From the NCBI GenBank assembly GCA_963170755.1, contig OY720675.1, positions 212,559,488 to 212,623,487 on the forward strand: a stretch of 64,000 bases of DNA, written 5' to 3'. Numbering within the stretch: position 1 is the stretch's first letter; each line of letters starts with the position of its first letter. Shown here one piece after another: positions 1 to 8,290 of the stretch. Position numbers and translations under genes: made by a program. The notes under the pieces are model-generated. The model saw only the letters and a program-made list of their open reading frames with translations. It was not told the DNA's origin and did no database searches. The stretch is from Amphimallon solstitiale. Its lineage: Eukaryota; Arthropoda; Insecta; Coleoptera; Scarabaeidae.

Positions 1-192
1 TATAATAAAAATAATGATGTAATAAGATATTTTGATAGTTATGGTGATTTAAGACCGCCGATTGAGGTTGAGGAGTATTTATTATCAAATGGTGGTGGGG
101 TTATTCAATATAACTACCAGAGATATCAAGATGTGAACTCTGTGAATTGCGGTCATTTATGTTTGATGTTTTTAAAAGGATTGATTAAGTAA
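1..192 (+). CDS. PRO: Adenain-like cysteine protease, C-terminal end (Polinton PRO), cut by the window edge
   Basis: Frame 1 is open from the first base to a TAA at 190-192, giving 63 residues without a start. The visible part has the signature of the adenovirus-type maturation protease (peptidase C5): FDSYG near residue 11, a Pro-Pro pair at 19-20, an aromatic/Gln stretch (YNYQRYQ), and the catalytic cysteine in NCGHLCL (Cys at residue 50 of the fragment). In this family the cysteine works with an upstream His and Asp/Glu, which lie outside the window, and the enzyme cleaves capsid precursors during virion maturation. Only 3 bases separate its stop from the next ATG, and structural genes follow on the same strand. 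Family assignment is firm; whether the full gene is intact cannot be seen. Confidence 0.88.
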   Translation, partial: YNKNNDVIRYFDSYGDLRPPIEVEEYLLSNGGGVIQYNYQRYQDVNSVNCGHLCLMFLKGLIK

Positions 193-195
193 GAT

Positions 196-915
196 ATGGA
201 TAATTTAACTTTTGTGTTAACTGGAAAGGGATCAGAGGTTGGATGTATATTAAATCCACCGATATATTTAAATGGTGATTATGAAATGTGTATGGTGAGT
301 TTACAAACTTATAATTCTATTCCAAATGTTACGTCTGCTAATAATGTATTTCGATATTATTCTATGTCACCTAATAAAGTAAATGCTTGGAAAGATATAA
401 CTGTTCCAGAGGGAACTTATGATATACATGATTTAGAGAAGTATATTGATGAAAAATTGAAAGTTCACGAGGATGAGCAACAGTATTTTATTTTGTCTGC
501 TAATAGTAATACTATGAAGGTGTTTATGAAGGCATCAGTAGATGTTGATTTTGGAATAGAAAATTCGATTGGTTCTATGTTTGGTTTTCACAAGAAAATA
601 ATAGGAGGTAATATACCGGTTTATAGTGATGAAATAGTTGATATAAATAAAGTCAGTGCTATTGATATTATGTGTAATATAGTGGATGGTTCATATATTA
701 ATGGAGAATTATCACATGTTTTATATCATTTTTATCCGAATGTTCCACCAGGGTTTAAGATAATAGAAGTTCCTGAAGAGAAAATTTATATGCCGGTAAA
801 TACTAACATGTTAACTGATATTGTTATTCGAGCAGTCGACCAGACAGGACGGTTAATTAATTTGAGAGGTGAAGAGTTGACATTATATTTACGAATTCGC
901 AGAAGAAAAGAGTGA
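196..915 (+). CDS. Putative minor capsid (penton-like) protein of the Polinton element
   Basis: 239 residues starting at the ATG 3 bases after the protease stop. The sequence is beta-rich with no membrane segment or signal peptide. It has landmarks I associate with a protein that recurs beside the major capsid gene in arthropod and cnidarian Polintons: YNSIPN near residue 40, the VPEGTYDIHDLEKYI block near residue 71, SIGSMFGFH in the middle, and the late HFYPNVPPGFKIIEVP segment followed by VDQTGRLINLRGEELTL. A single jelly-roll penton/minor capsid role is inferred from this recall and from its position between protease and major capsid genes; no catalytic motif is visible. The start is fixed by spacing and the lack of an upstream in-frame ATG. 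It is intact. Confidence 0.6.
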   Translation: MDNLTFVLTGKGSEVGCILNPPIYLNGDYEMCMVSLQTYNSIPNVTSANNVFRYYSMSPNKVNAWKDITVPEGTYDIHDLEKYIDEKLKVHEDEQQYFILSANSNTMKVFMKASVDVDFGIENSIGSMFGFHKKIIGGNIPVYSDEIVDINKVSAIDIMCNIVDGSYINGELSHVLYHFYPNVPPGFKIIEVPEEKIYMPVNTNMLTDIVIRAVDQTGRLINLRGEELTLYLRIRRRKE

Positions 916-949
916 ATTAAGTTTATAAATTAAAAATTGTTATAAAAGT

Positions 950-1120
950 ATGAGGACTAATAATGCAAATAAGTTGTGGAAGGGAACGAAGATGAGAAAA
1001 TATATACGGAGTGTATCACATAAGTTATGGAGAGTGGTTGGTAAAGGGAAGTTACGAAATTCTCTAACTAGCGAAAACAGGAAGTTTTTGAAGAATTTGG
1101 GTTTTCGAGTGTTAGTGTAA
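950..1120 (+). CDS. Small basic protein, 56 residues, possible core/virion peptide
   Basis: An ATG at 950 opens a 56-residue frame ending in TAA at 1118-1120, with many Lys and Arg residues scattered along its length and almost no acidic ones. The tail (LTSENRKFLKNLGFRVLV) matches my memory of a short conserved ending in Polinton genomes, where a small basic gene sits near the capsid genes. A DNA-condensing or capsid-internal role, like small basic core peptides of adenoviruses, is plausible but only inferred from charge, size and location. It fills most of the gap between the two capsid-type genes and is read on the same strand. Confidence 0.5.
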   Translation: MRTNNANKLWKGTKMRKYIRSVSHKLWRVVGKGKLRNSLTSENRKFLKNLGFRVLV

Positions 1121-1260
1121 GAATATTTTTTCTTGTTAGAGGATCGGTTTATAATAGATATTCGAGATTAATAAGAAGTGGTGAGAAGTGGATTATACTT
1201 TAGTAGAAGAAGAAAATTGTTTGGGTGAAGTTGATTGTGTATTATTGAGTGAAAACAAGA

Positions 1261-2475
1261 ATGGAAATGTTAAATGTTTTAAATAAGGTTCGAGTGGATA
1301 ATTCTATTACTGAAATGGAATTTCATAATCACGTACCGTTTGGTTCACCGAAGTATGGAAATAATGATGAAATTAGGATTGTAGTTCCAGAAATAGATAA
1401 ATATACTTTACCGTCGGAGTCGGAGTTGCTTATTGAAGGAAGGTTGCGATTAGCTAATGATGCTACAAGTGCTACAGCATACTTAGTTCATAATGCGGCA
1501 GCATTTATGTTTAGTAACATCAGATATATAATTAGTGGAGTAGAGGTTGATGAAGTTAGGAATGTGGGTATTACATCAACTATGAAGGGATATTTTTCTT
1601 ATAGTCCAAGTTATATAAATAAATTAGAGAATTGTGGATGGGAATTTACAACAGGAAAGGCGCCAGTTTTGAATAATAATGGTAATTTTAGTATTTGTAT
1701 TCCGTTGAAGATGTTGATGGGCTTTGCAGAAGATTTTAAGCAAGTGGTTATGAATGTGTCGCAAGAATTGATATTGAAGAGGTGTGCTGATGATAGCGAT
1801 GTGATCTATAATTCTGTTACAACTGAGGAAATGAAGTTAACAATTGATTGTGTAGTGTGGCGAGTACCACATATTAAAGTTGGTATGAGTCAGGATTTAG
1901 CTTTAACGAAATTAACGACGAAGAATACTTTGATGGAAATGTTTTTTAGAGGATGGGAAATTCACGAGAATTCAGGAATTCCAGAAACAACTAAACACAG
2001 TTGGGCTATTAAAACTGCTCCACAATTAGAGACACCAAGATATATTATTTTGGGTTTTCAGACAGGGAAGAAAGGAAAGTTAGATCAAAATATGAGTAAA
2101 TTTGATGCGATAAATTTAACGGATGTAACAGCTTATTTAAATGGTAAAAGATATCCATATGAAAATGTTCGAGTTGATTTTGATGATAACAGAGTAGCTG
2201 TTTTATATAATATGTATGCTAGATTTCAACAGATTTATTATGGATATGATTATAGTGAGCCGATGTTAAAGTTGAATCAGTTTAAATTGTGTCCATTAAT
2301 TGGTATAGATTGTTCACATCAGGAAGATGTTTTACATAGAAGTGGGGTGGAGATTAGAATTGAATTCACTACGAAAAATAATGTGCCAAAGGATACGGTG
2401 TTGTATTGTGTGATTTTACATAATAAATTATATCAATATTCACCATTTAATAAGGTGGTACAGCGAAAATATTAG
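1261..2475 (+). CDS. Putative double jelly-roll major capsid protein
   Basis: 404 residues from the ATG at 1261; the frame is open a little further up to a GTG at 1249, but a eukaryotic start should be an ATG (1261 or 1267). The N-terminal part (NVLNKVRVDNSITEMEFHN, then EIRIVV and YTLPSESELLIEGRL) and the segment GVEVDEVRNVGITSTMKGYFSYS near residue 100 are features I associate with the capsid-type protein found widely in insect Polintons. Length and all-beta character fit a compact double jelly-roll. The C-terminal half contains IIGFQTG-like and VRIEF-like strands ending in HNKLYQYSPF. It is the longest gene of the structural block, lies downstream of the protease, and has no internal stop. 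Capsid identity is inferred from family memory and context, not from a catalytic motif. Confidence 0.65.
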   Translation: MEMLNVLNKVRVDNSITEMEFHNHVPFGSPKYGNNDEIRIVVPEIDKYTLPSESELLIEGRLRLANDATSATAYLVHNAAAFMFSNIRYIISGVEVDEVRNVGITSTMKGYFSYSPSYINKLENCGWEFTTGKAPVLNNNGNFSICIPLKMLMGFAEDFKQVVMNVSQELILKRCADDSDVIYNSVTTEEMKLTIDCVVWRVPHIKVGMSQDLALTKLTTKNTLMEMFFRGWEIHENSGIPETTKHSWAIKTAPQLETPRYIILGFQTGKKGKLDQNMSKFDAINLTDVTAYLNGKRYPYENVRVDFDDNRVAVLYNMYARFQQIYYGYDYSEPMLKLNQFKLCPLIGIDCSHQEDVLHRSGVEIRIEFTTKNNVPKDTVLYCVILHNKLYQYSPFNKVVQRKY

Positions 2476-2526
2476 TTATATAATACTTTGGTTTAGTATG
2501 AGAGGTAGTTCAAGGAGTATTTGGAT

Positions 2527-2613
2527 ATGGACAAGATTGAAGAAGAATTGTGTTTAAGTTTAGTTGTTGGGTGTAATTCTTTGGAAGTGAACGGTTTATT
2601 GGATGGACGATGA
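2527..2613 (+). CDS. Possible 28-residue ORF overlapping the next start codon
   Basis: A short acidic frame (MDKIEEELCLSLVVGCNSLE...) begins at 2527 and stops at 2611-2613, so its stop overlaps the ATG of the next gene in an ATGA arrangement. Nothing identifies it. It may be a leader ORF or chance. Confidence 0.2.
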   Translation: MDKIEEELCLSLVVGCNSLEVNGLLDGR

Positions 2614-3107
2614 TAAGTTTAGGTGGAAAGAAATTTATAGTTATTGACTTTCAATGGTATCGATTTAATAATAATGTGATTCCAAAGGAGTTGGCTACTT
2701 GTGATGATGAATTCAGGAAGAGTCACTTTTTATTTAAACCGTTTTTTAGTTTTGGCTCATTAGCAAGAGAAGATCAACGAGTTGCAAGATACGTTTTTAG
2801 TTATTATCACGGTTTGAAATGGGAAGATGGTTATACAGCCGTTGGTGAATTTGACGAGATAATTAAGCGGTTGTGTATTGGTGTGGATTTGGTATTCGTG
2901 AAGGGGCGAGGAAAGTTGGAATATTTGAAGTGTATTATAGATAAACGAATAATAGATTTAGTGGATGCTGACAGAATTAAGAGTGGAAAACCAAGTTGTA
3001 GTTTTCACGTTGGAAATGATGTTGTTTGTGCTTTGTCTAATGTGGAATGTTTATATAATTATTTAGTGGATATGAGATTTAATGAGAATAAAATTTATTA
3101 TATTTAA
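2610..3107 (+). CDS. Uncharacterised arthropod mobile-element protein, possibly RNase H-fold
   Basis: 165 residues. The pattern FIVIDFQ at residues 9-15, PKELAT, HFLFKP, YYHGLKWEDG, LVFVKGRGKLEYL and a late CALSNVECLYNYL is one I recognise from a large uncharacterised family scattered through arthropod genomes and their mobile elements. The early Asp after a hydrophobic strand and the HG..W..G segment could fit a DEDD/RNase H-like nuclease fold, but a full set of metal-binding acids is not evident, so catalysis is unproven. The gene is intact, lies between the capsid gene and the next accessory gene on the same strand, and shares their G/T-rich coding strand. Confidence 0.5.
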   Translation: MISLGGKKFIVIDFQWYRFNNNVIPKELATCDDEFRKSHFLFKPFFSFGSLAREDQRVARYVFSYYHGLKWEDGYTAVGEFDEIIKRLCIGVDLVFVKGRGKLEYLKCIIDKRIIDLVDADRIKSGKPSCSFHVGNDVVCALSNVECLYNYLVDMRFNENKIYYI

Positions 3108-3136
3108 TGATTGGTTGTTATATATAATAGTTAGAA

Positions 3137-3460
3137 ATGGGATGTGTTTGGAGTCACATTATTAGTTATGTCGTGGAGAGGGTTGGAAGTGTGTTACAAC
3201 AATATGAAGATGCAGGTTCGTTTGTAGAAATAGAAGATGCACAATTAAGGTTTATTCCAAAATCATATTTAATGAGGAGAGTAAGGACTGTTGATTTAGA
3301 ATTGGTGTGGTTTCGATTACCAATATTTTATCAAGAAGATGTAGATTTAATTGGATGTAGACCATGTCTGGATCATTATGTAAGGAGTGGAGATACTATA
3401 GATGGCTGTTTTCGAAGAAGAGATTGTTCAATGTGTAAATATGTTTTCTTAAGAAAATAA
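3137..3460 (+). CDS. Small accessory protein with N-terminal acylation-type motif and Cys-rich tail
   Basis: 107 residues beginning MGCVWSHI, which fits the MGxxxS pattern for N-myristoylation, with Cys3 next to it as a possible palmitoylation site. The C-terminal 40 residues contain GCRPCLDHY and CFRRRDCSMC: five cysteines and a His arranged as two CxxC-like pairs, possibly a small zinc site. No known family is recognised. It is the last gene of the left plus-strand block and is followed by noncoding DNA. A membrane-associated accessory role is inferred only from the N-terminus. Confidence 0.45.
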   Translation: MGCVWSHIISYVVERVGSVLQQYEDAGSFVEIEDAQLRFIPKSYLMRRVRTVDLELVWFRLPIFYQEDVDLIGCRPCLDHYVRSGDTIDGCFRRRDCSMCKYVFLRK

Positions 3461-3714
3461 TTTTGTAATATTGTAATGTATGATGTTGATGTTTTGAGTA
3501 AATAAATATATGATTTAAAAATTGTTTGGTATTATTTATATTATAGTTAGTTTTAGTACTTGGTATTATATTCTTAGTTGGTTTGGTTGGAATATGGTAA
3601 TATATACGAAGCCTGGTTGTGGTTAGCTGTCTTCAGGAGACGTGATTAAACTAATGTTACGCGCGATGCGACGCGTGTTACTAGGTGTGTGTACTAGTTG
3701 AGAGAAGATGATTT

Positions 3715-4080
3715 ATAAGAAAATTAGTGAAGAAATATTTAGATTTATAAATTAATTTTGGGGTAGTGGGAGGGTATCGAAGGATAGGAAGATTATGTGA
3801 AGTACCTATTTGGTTGTAGGTTGATCAAATTGAGATGATAATTAAGAAAATTAGTGAAAAAAAATACAATTATATAAATTTATTTTTGAAGGGTAGTGGG
3901 TGGTTTTGAAGGATCGAGAGATGATGCGAAATAATTATTTCGATGTAAATTGATCACAATAAGATAATAAATAAGAATATTAGTTGAAAAAAAAAATATT
4001 TATTTAAATTGATTTTGGAGGGTAGTGGGGTAGTATTGAGGAATAGAGAGTGTATAGGTTGTTGTTCGGTTGCAGGTGGA
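3715..4080 (+). repeat. Three diverged tandem copies of a ~120-bp unit with GGGTAGTGGG motif
   Basis: Three copies (about 3715-3837, 3838-3963, 3964-4080) each run: an A-rich AAATTAGTGAA-like start, a TTATAAATTnATTTT block, a GGGTAGTGGG motif, a GAAGGATnGnGAGA-like block, then a GTnGGTTGATCA-like end. They are clearly diverged from one another. A related motif lies on the opposite strand near 15850-15870. Confidence 0.65.
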
Positions 4081-4177
4081 TGATGTTGAGTTGAAAATGT
4101 AGTTATTTGGATTATATTCGTAATATTGAAACTTTTTGAAAATCGTTCTATCTTAAGTAATTGAGCTAGAGCAAAAA

Positions 4178-4310
4178 GAGTGGCCCCCCCCCCTTTCACC
4201 CCCCGTCCCACCCCCGGCAAGGTTGCAACGCCCCTCCCATTTCCAAAAAAATGAAAAAAAACACCCCCCACCCCCCACCCCTCCACCACCCCCCACCCCA
4301 AACCTTGATA
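4178..4310. repeat. C-rich low-complexity tract (G-quadruplex potential on minus strand)
   Basis: About 130 bases with many runs of 4-10 consecutive C residues, interrupted by an A-rich patch near 4245-4262. The minus strand has enough G4+ runs at short spacing to form G-quadruplexes. Apparent Pro- or Gly-rich reading frames here are composition artefacts. Confidence 0.75.
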
Positions 4311-4708
4311 ATTTCATTTTCAGACTTCGAGGGTCACCCCGGACGTCACCAGACATAAAAAAAAAAATTGTGGTATTCCACAACGTAAATAATTTCAAAA
4401 AACATTACTATTAATATATAATACAAGGTTACCAGACATATAAAAAATGGCATCTATCATAAATTTACGATGTAAAAACAAGTATAGGTTAATATTGTCG
4501 TCATAGGTAAAGTTATTAAAATGGAAATTTATAAAATGTTGTTGGAATTTTTTTAACACCGAATTGAAATGTCAACATTTGCATTTACGTAATGTTTAAT
4601 GGAATTTTTAACACGGATATGAAAGTTAAAAATTTCCATTTGCGTCAATGTTTAATATGAAAAACAGGTAATTTACCAATTGCTAAGGTCATTTAACGTC
4701 ATATTTCA

Positions 4709-4745
4709 TATAAATACGTGTATCTATCTAACGCTATTCAACAGT
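4709..4745 (+). promoter_or_regulatory. TATA-box core promoter for the Ser/Pro-rich gene
   Basis: TATAAATA at 4709-4716 is followed about 30 bases later by TTCAACAGTTC, resembling an arthropod initiator, and about 25 bases after that by the first ATG at 4764. Spacing fits an RNA polymerase II core promoter. Confidence 0.55.
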
Positions 4746-4763
4746 TCTAACACAGCAGTTACA

Positions 4764-5310
4764 ATGGTAAGAATTACATATTAAATAATATATTTTGTTT
4801 ATTAAATTTTGTTTTATTTTATTTGTATGTATTGCTTTATGGCTTGTTTAATAATTTCTGTGACCAAGTAAAAAGAATTACATATTAAATATTATATATT
4901 TTGTTTATTAAATTTTGTTTTATTTTATTTGTATGTATTGCTTTATGGCTTGTTTAATAATTTATGTGACCAAGTAATTGTTTTTTTGATTATTTGATTG
5001 TAAAATATATTTTAAAAGATGTATCCACTACAGTCTTGATATATCGTTGAAATCAGTAAATGCTTACATATTACATAATTAAATTTACTTTGAGTAACTT
5101 ACAATTTTAATATATTTTAATGTGTTTTCGTATTATTCAATAATTATGAACTAATTACACTTATTCAATATTTTAATTCCTGTATAGTTTGCTTAATAAT
5201 TTCAAAGATAGTATGGATACTGTCTTAATATATATTGAAATCATATTTACGTATTACCTTATAATAATTTTTATAGTTTTAAATTGTATTTAATACATTT
5301 TTCCATCTAG
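4764..5310 (+). other. ATG-only first coding exon and 544-bp intron
   Basis: ATG at 4764-4766 is followed directly by GTAAGA, a strong splice donor. A pyrimidine-rich acceptor (TTTTTCCATCTAG) ends at 5310. Splicing would join the ATG in frame to codons at 5311, seven codons before the internal ATG at 5332. The intron contains a tandem duplication of about 105 bp (about 4769-4872 and 4873-4976), so the donor neighbourhood is partly repeated inside the intron. Confidence 0.6.
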
Positions 5311-6963
5311 GCCTCAAGAAAACAACTAACGATGTCACCTGATGTTGACAGGTTACTCGCTGAAAATGTTGCAGATAATAATAACATGAACTGGACGCCA
5401 GACTCGCACTTTGTACAACATCTTGATGTGCAAGATGAGATGATGGGTGATGGAAATGATCAGTTTCTATCCGAGGAGGTTGATAAAGTAATGTCCGAAG
5501 AAGTTGATAGGGCAATGTTTTCATCCGAAGAAGTAGATAACGCAATGACTGCTATAGAAGCTTCCATAGAAGCAGCAGCACCTTCTGTGGAAGATATAAT
5601 TACTGATCATTTGACATTCACCATACCATCTGCACCATCTGATGTAGTATTCACCAGACCATCAGTTGAAGCAACTACGTCAGCTGCGAACGTGTTTGAT
5701 TCAACTGTCATTACAGAATCTTCAAAGGTTTTGTCCCGGGTCGCCACTATTACACCTGTAAACGTTAGTCATTTACCCTTCCAAGTGGACTTTAAACTGG
5801 TTAAAGCAGAAAAGAGACAAGAAAGACGACCGACGATACAAGAAAGAAGACAAGCGATGCGTGCAGCACGAGCAGAAAAACGGGACCGTACTGCTCGTGC
5901 TGCTCGCATGGCACAGACACCACCGACATCGACCAATACTTTACCGACAGCACCGACTTCTATTTCTGCTTTACCGACACCACCGACGACCTCTGCTTTA
6001 CCAGTTTATGGTCTGAGTGCTGGTGTGTCGAATTCGTCTTCACTCCGGGCTCTACTTATAAGCGGTAAACGACCGTTTGCAAGTGCAGTAGTGCCTACTT
6101 TAGCACCACGGGTACAGGTATTACAAAACATTATTTTAGACGGTCCAGTGGTACCTGTGGTGCGTGGGACACGATCTGCTGAGATGTCATCTGTTCATTT
6201 ATCCCATTATCCTCAAGCTGGTCCCATAGCCCCCCGTCCAATTCCTACTGCTGCTCATCAACCCCGACTTCTTACATCATCCTCAACGGCTATGAACGTT
6301 TCCCATATTTCCATTTCTCAAGATTCTGTCATAGCTGTATCTTCCCAAGATGATCCCCCTCAAGATAAGCCCCTAAATCTATCGCTTTTTACTTGTTCTG
6401 ACCCTACTCCCATTTTAACTTCTTCAACTCAAATTAGTCCTCCCCCTGCTAAAAAACTTCGTAGTCCTACTCCACCATCCTCCCCTGAATCACAAATTAC
6501 TTGTGGTCAGAGATCACCCACTCATATTCCAGTTTCACCTGCAACCACCATATTACGAACTCCATCCCCCCTTCCCTCCCCTTTAAACGATAGTCAAATT
6601 CCTATTCCCTCTACATCATCAACACCGCACCCAATTCCTATTCCCTCTACATCATCAAAACCGCACCAACAACCTATCAACACTCTAGCTGCGAGTTTCA
6701 AAGAGTTTGCTGCCAAATTTTTGACATATCTAGAGGGTGATTCGCTAGGTAGCAGTGTTGATCAAAAATTAATGGAGGTAAATGATCAGATAGAGACTGA
6801 ATTAGTAAGACATAACATGCTTCTTCGACTCTATAATGATGTCATTAGTAAGAACATTCCTGGTGTTCTTACTAATGAGCAAATTCGAGCCCTCCAGGAG
6901 AAGAAGAATAGATTAGATAAACTTAGAAAACTTATTAATGAATATTTTCGAAATATTCAATGA
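5311..6963 (+). CDS. Ser/Pro/Thr-rich protein with PLNLS motif and C-terminal helix (main exon)
   Basis: A 543-residue frame from the ATG at 5332; if spliced to the upstream ATG the protein gains eight residues. It opens with an acidic region holding three repeats of EEVDxxM, then a very basic stretch (residues about 158-195, many RR/KR pairs), then a long Ser/Pro/Thr-rich disordered part. PLNLS at 347-351 matches the CtBP-binding PxDLS class, and a PAKKLR nuclear-signal-like segment follows about 25 residues later. The last ~65 residues are charged and leucine-rich, likely helical. No enzyme motif and no confident family. A nuclear regulatory or virion-associated role is inferred from motifs. 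Codon and base use differ from the neighbouring left block. Confidence 0.6.
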   Translation, partial: ASRKQLTMSPDVDRLLAENVADNNNMNWTPDSHFVQHLDVQDEMMGDGNDQFLSEEVDKVMSEEVDRAMFSSEEVDNAMTAIEASIEAAAPSVEDIITDHLTFTIPSAPSDVVFTRPSVEATTSAANVFDSTVITESSKVLSRVATITPVNVSHLPFQVDFKLVKAEKRQERRPTIQERRQAMRAARAEKRDRTARAARMAQTPPTSTNTLPTAPTSISALPTPPTTSALPVYGLSAGVSNSSSLRALLISGKRPFASAVVPTLAPRVQVLQNIILDGPVVPVVRGTRSAEMSSVHLSHYPQAGPIAPRPIPTAAHQPRLLTSSSTAMNVSHISISQDSVIAVSSQDDPPQDKPLNLSLFTCSDPTPILTSSTQISPPPAKKLRSPTPPSSPESQITCGQRSPTHIPVSPATTILRTPSPLPSPLNDSQIPIPSTSSTPHPIPIPSTSSKPHQQPINTLAASFKEFAAKFLTYLEGDSLGSSVDQKLMEVNDQIETELVRHNMLLRLYNDVISKNIPGVLTNEQIRALQEKKNRLDKLRKLINEYFRNIQ

Positions 6964-7363
6964 ATATTTTTATTTATTAATTAATATTCAATGAATATTT
7001 TTATTTATTCATTAAGCAGGGTTCTATATTTATTCAATCATGTTCATGTCACGTAGTTGACATAACTTTAACTTTGACATTTTCAGTGGACCGTATCTGT
7101 AACATTTTCAGTGAACACACCTGTAACATCAAGGCGAACATCAAGACAACAAATCTGTATCATGGTGACATGCTATGTTGGATTTCAACATTGTCGGGTC
7201 GATGTTATGCTGGATTACAACATTGTCGGACAACATTGCCGGATAGATGTTAGTGCGCTATTATTCCAATTATTGCTAGTTTTAAATTCAAACAATTATT
7301 GCTCGTTCTAAATTCAAATCCAATTGCAATTGAACTCGATACTATATCCTATATCTTTTTCAG
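6964..7363. other. Noncoding stretch with short AT repeats and a splice acceptor
   Basis: Two near-copies of a TTCAATGAATATTTTTATTTATT unit at 6956-7012 and a GTCGG/GATGTTATGC-type internal repeat at 7170-7250 are seen. The stretch ends in CTTTTTCAG at about 7355-7363. No convincing gene; a 66-codon frame at 7111-7311 has no recognisable features. Confidence 0.45.
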
Positions 7364-7690
7364 GAAATACACGTTAATATAGAGGCTTCCAACATTTGCG
7401 CCGTTGAGATAAGGGTGGTAGCGGGGGAGCCAGGACCGCTATCTTCAACGATGCAACCGCCGCCGCCCACTCCACAAACACCACAGGCACCACAGGCACA
7501 GGCACAGACAATGGTAGGGGAAACTCCGTCAGACACACAAGCAACACCGGAAACACCACCCCCTCCTCCATACCAGCGGAGGGATGTGCCTGACGCGCCT
7601 AGGAAGTTCCAAGAACAATTGCATCGAATGCTGCAGGCTCGAGCGACCAACAAGATAGAAGAATGCGTAGAGGCGGATGACTCATGGTAG
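7364..7690 (+). CDS. Proline-rich exon encoding a PPPY motif, preceded by a splice acceptor
   Basis: After the acceptor CTTTTTCAG at 7363 a frame stays open for 108 residues to TAG at 7688-7690. It has no ATG near its beginning, so it is best read as a terminal exon whose upstream partner I cannot identify. It encodes a Pro/Gln/Ala-rich segment, TPETPPPPPYQRRD (a PPxY motif, the class bound by WW domains and used as a viral late domain), and a charged helical tail. A second, broken copy follows 383 bases downstream. Composition is much richer in G+C than its surroundings. It could be an accessory exon of the Polinton or a captured piece. Confidence 0.4.
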   Translation, partial: EIHVNIEASNICAVEIRVVAGEPGPLSSTMQPPPPTPQTPQAPQAQAQTMVGETPSDTQATPETPPPPPYQRRDVPDAPRKFQEQLHRMLQARATNKIEECVEADDSW

Positions 7691-7705
7691 AAGGTGGGTT
7701 CATCC

Positions 7706-8050
7706 AATTGCAATTGAACTTAATACTAAATCCCATATCTTTTCAGGAAATACACGTTAATATATATAGAAGCTTCCAACATTTGCGCCGTTGAGATCAG
7801 GGTAGTAGCGGGGGAGCCAGGACCGCTGCTATCTTCTACGATGCCCACTCTACAAACACCACAGGCGCAGGGGAAACTCCGTCAGACACACAAGCAACAC
7901 CGGAAACACCACCCCCTCCTCCATACCAGCGGAGGGATGCGCCTGACGCTCCTAGGAAGAAGTTCCAAGAACAATTACATAGAATGCTGCGGGCGACCAC
8001 AAGATAAAAGAAGAAAGTAGCGGCGGATGACTCATGGGTAGAGGGTGGGT
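7706..8050 (+). pseudogene. Degraded tandem copy of the PPPY exon
   Basis: Begins with the same CAATTGCAATTGAACT sequence and acceptor (ends at 7746) as the copy at 7323-7690. A 4-base insertion soon after the acceptor changes frame and brings a stop, and part of the Pro/Gln-coding segment is missing. The PPPPPY-coding bases remain. Confidence 0.6.
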
Positions 8051-8234
8051 CCTGGCTAGGGGGTGGTGATAACGGTGTGGAGTGGGTGGAGTGGAGCTGC
8101 GGCGCAAGAGGTTTGCTACTTTTCCTCACCCAACATAAAAAAAAGTAGCAAAAAAAAAATACAAAAAAAATAAATAAATTAAATAAAAGAGAACATTACT
8201 TGTTTTTATTTATCATACCTTCAAAACTATTAAA

Positions 8235-8265
8235 TATAAGTAACATAACCGAAGTTATTCAGTAT
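8235..8265 (+). promoter_or_regulatory. Possible core promoter of the ATPase gene
   Basis: TATAAG at 8235-8240 is followed by a TCAGT initiator-like sequence at 8259-8263, about 28 bases before the ATPase ATG at 8291. A second TTCAGT sits just before the ATG. Confidence 0.35.
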
Positions 8266-8290
8266 AACTTCTGAAGTGATAACGTTCAGT

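Larger units (their letters stand above)
3461..4708. other. Noncoding stretch inside the Polinton: G-rich repeats then a C-rich tract
   Basis: No gene is supported. Short frames over 4150-4414 come from homopolymeric C runs. The stretch separates the structural block from the Ser/Pro-rich gene and contains the repeats and C-rich tract listed separately, plus a small CpG-rich patch (ACGCGCG...CGCGT) near 3660-3680. Confidence 0.6.

Noticed and set aside
3954..4414. Gly- and Pro-rich small frames
   Set aside because: Produced by C/G homopolymer runs; no start context or conservation signs.
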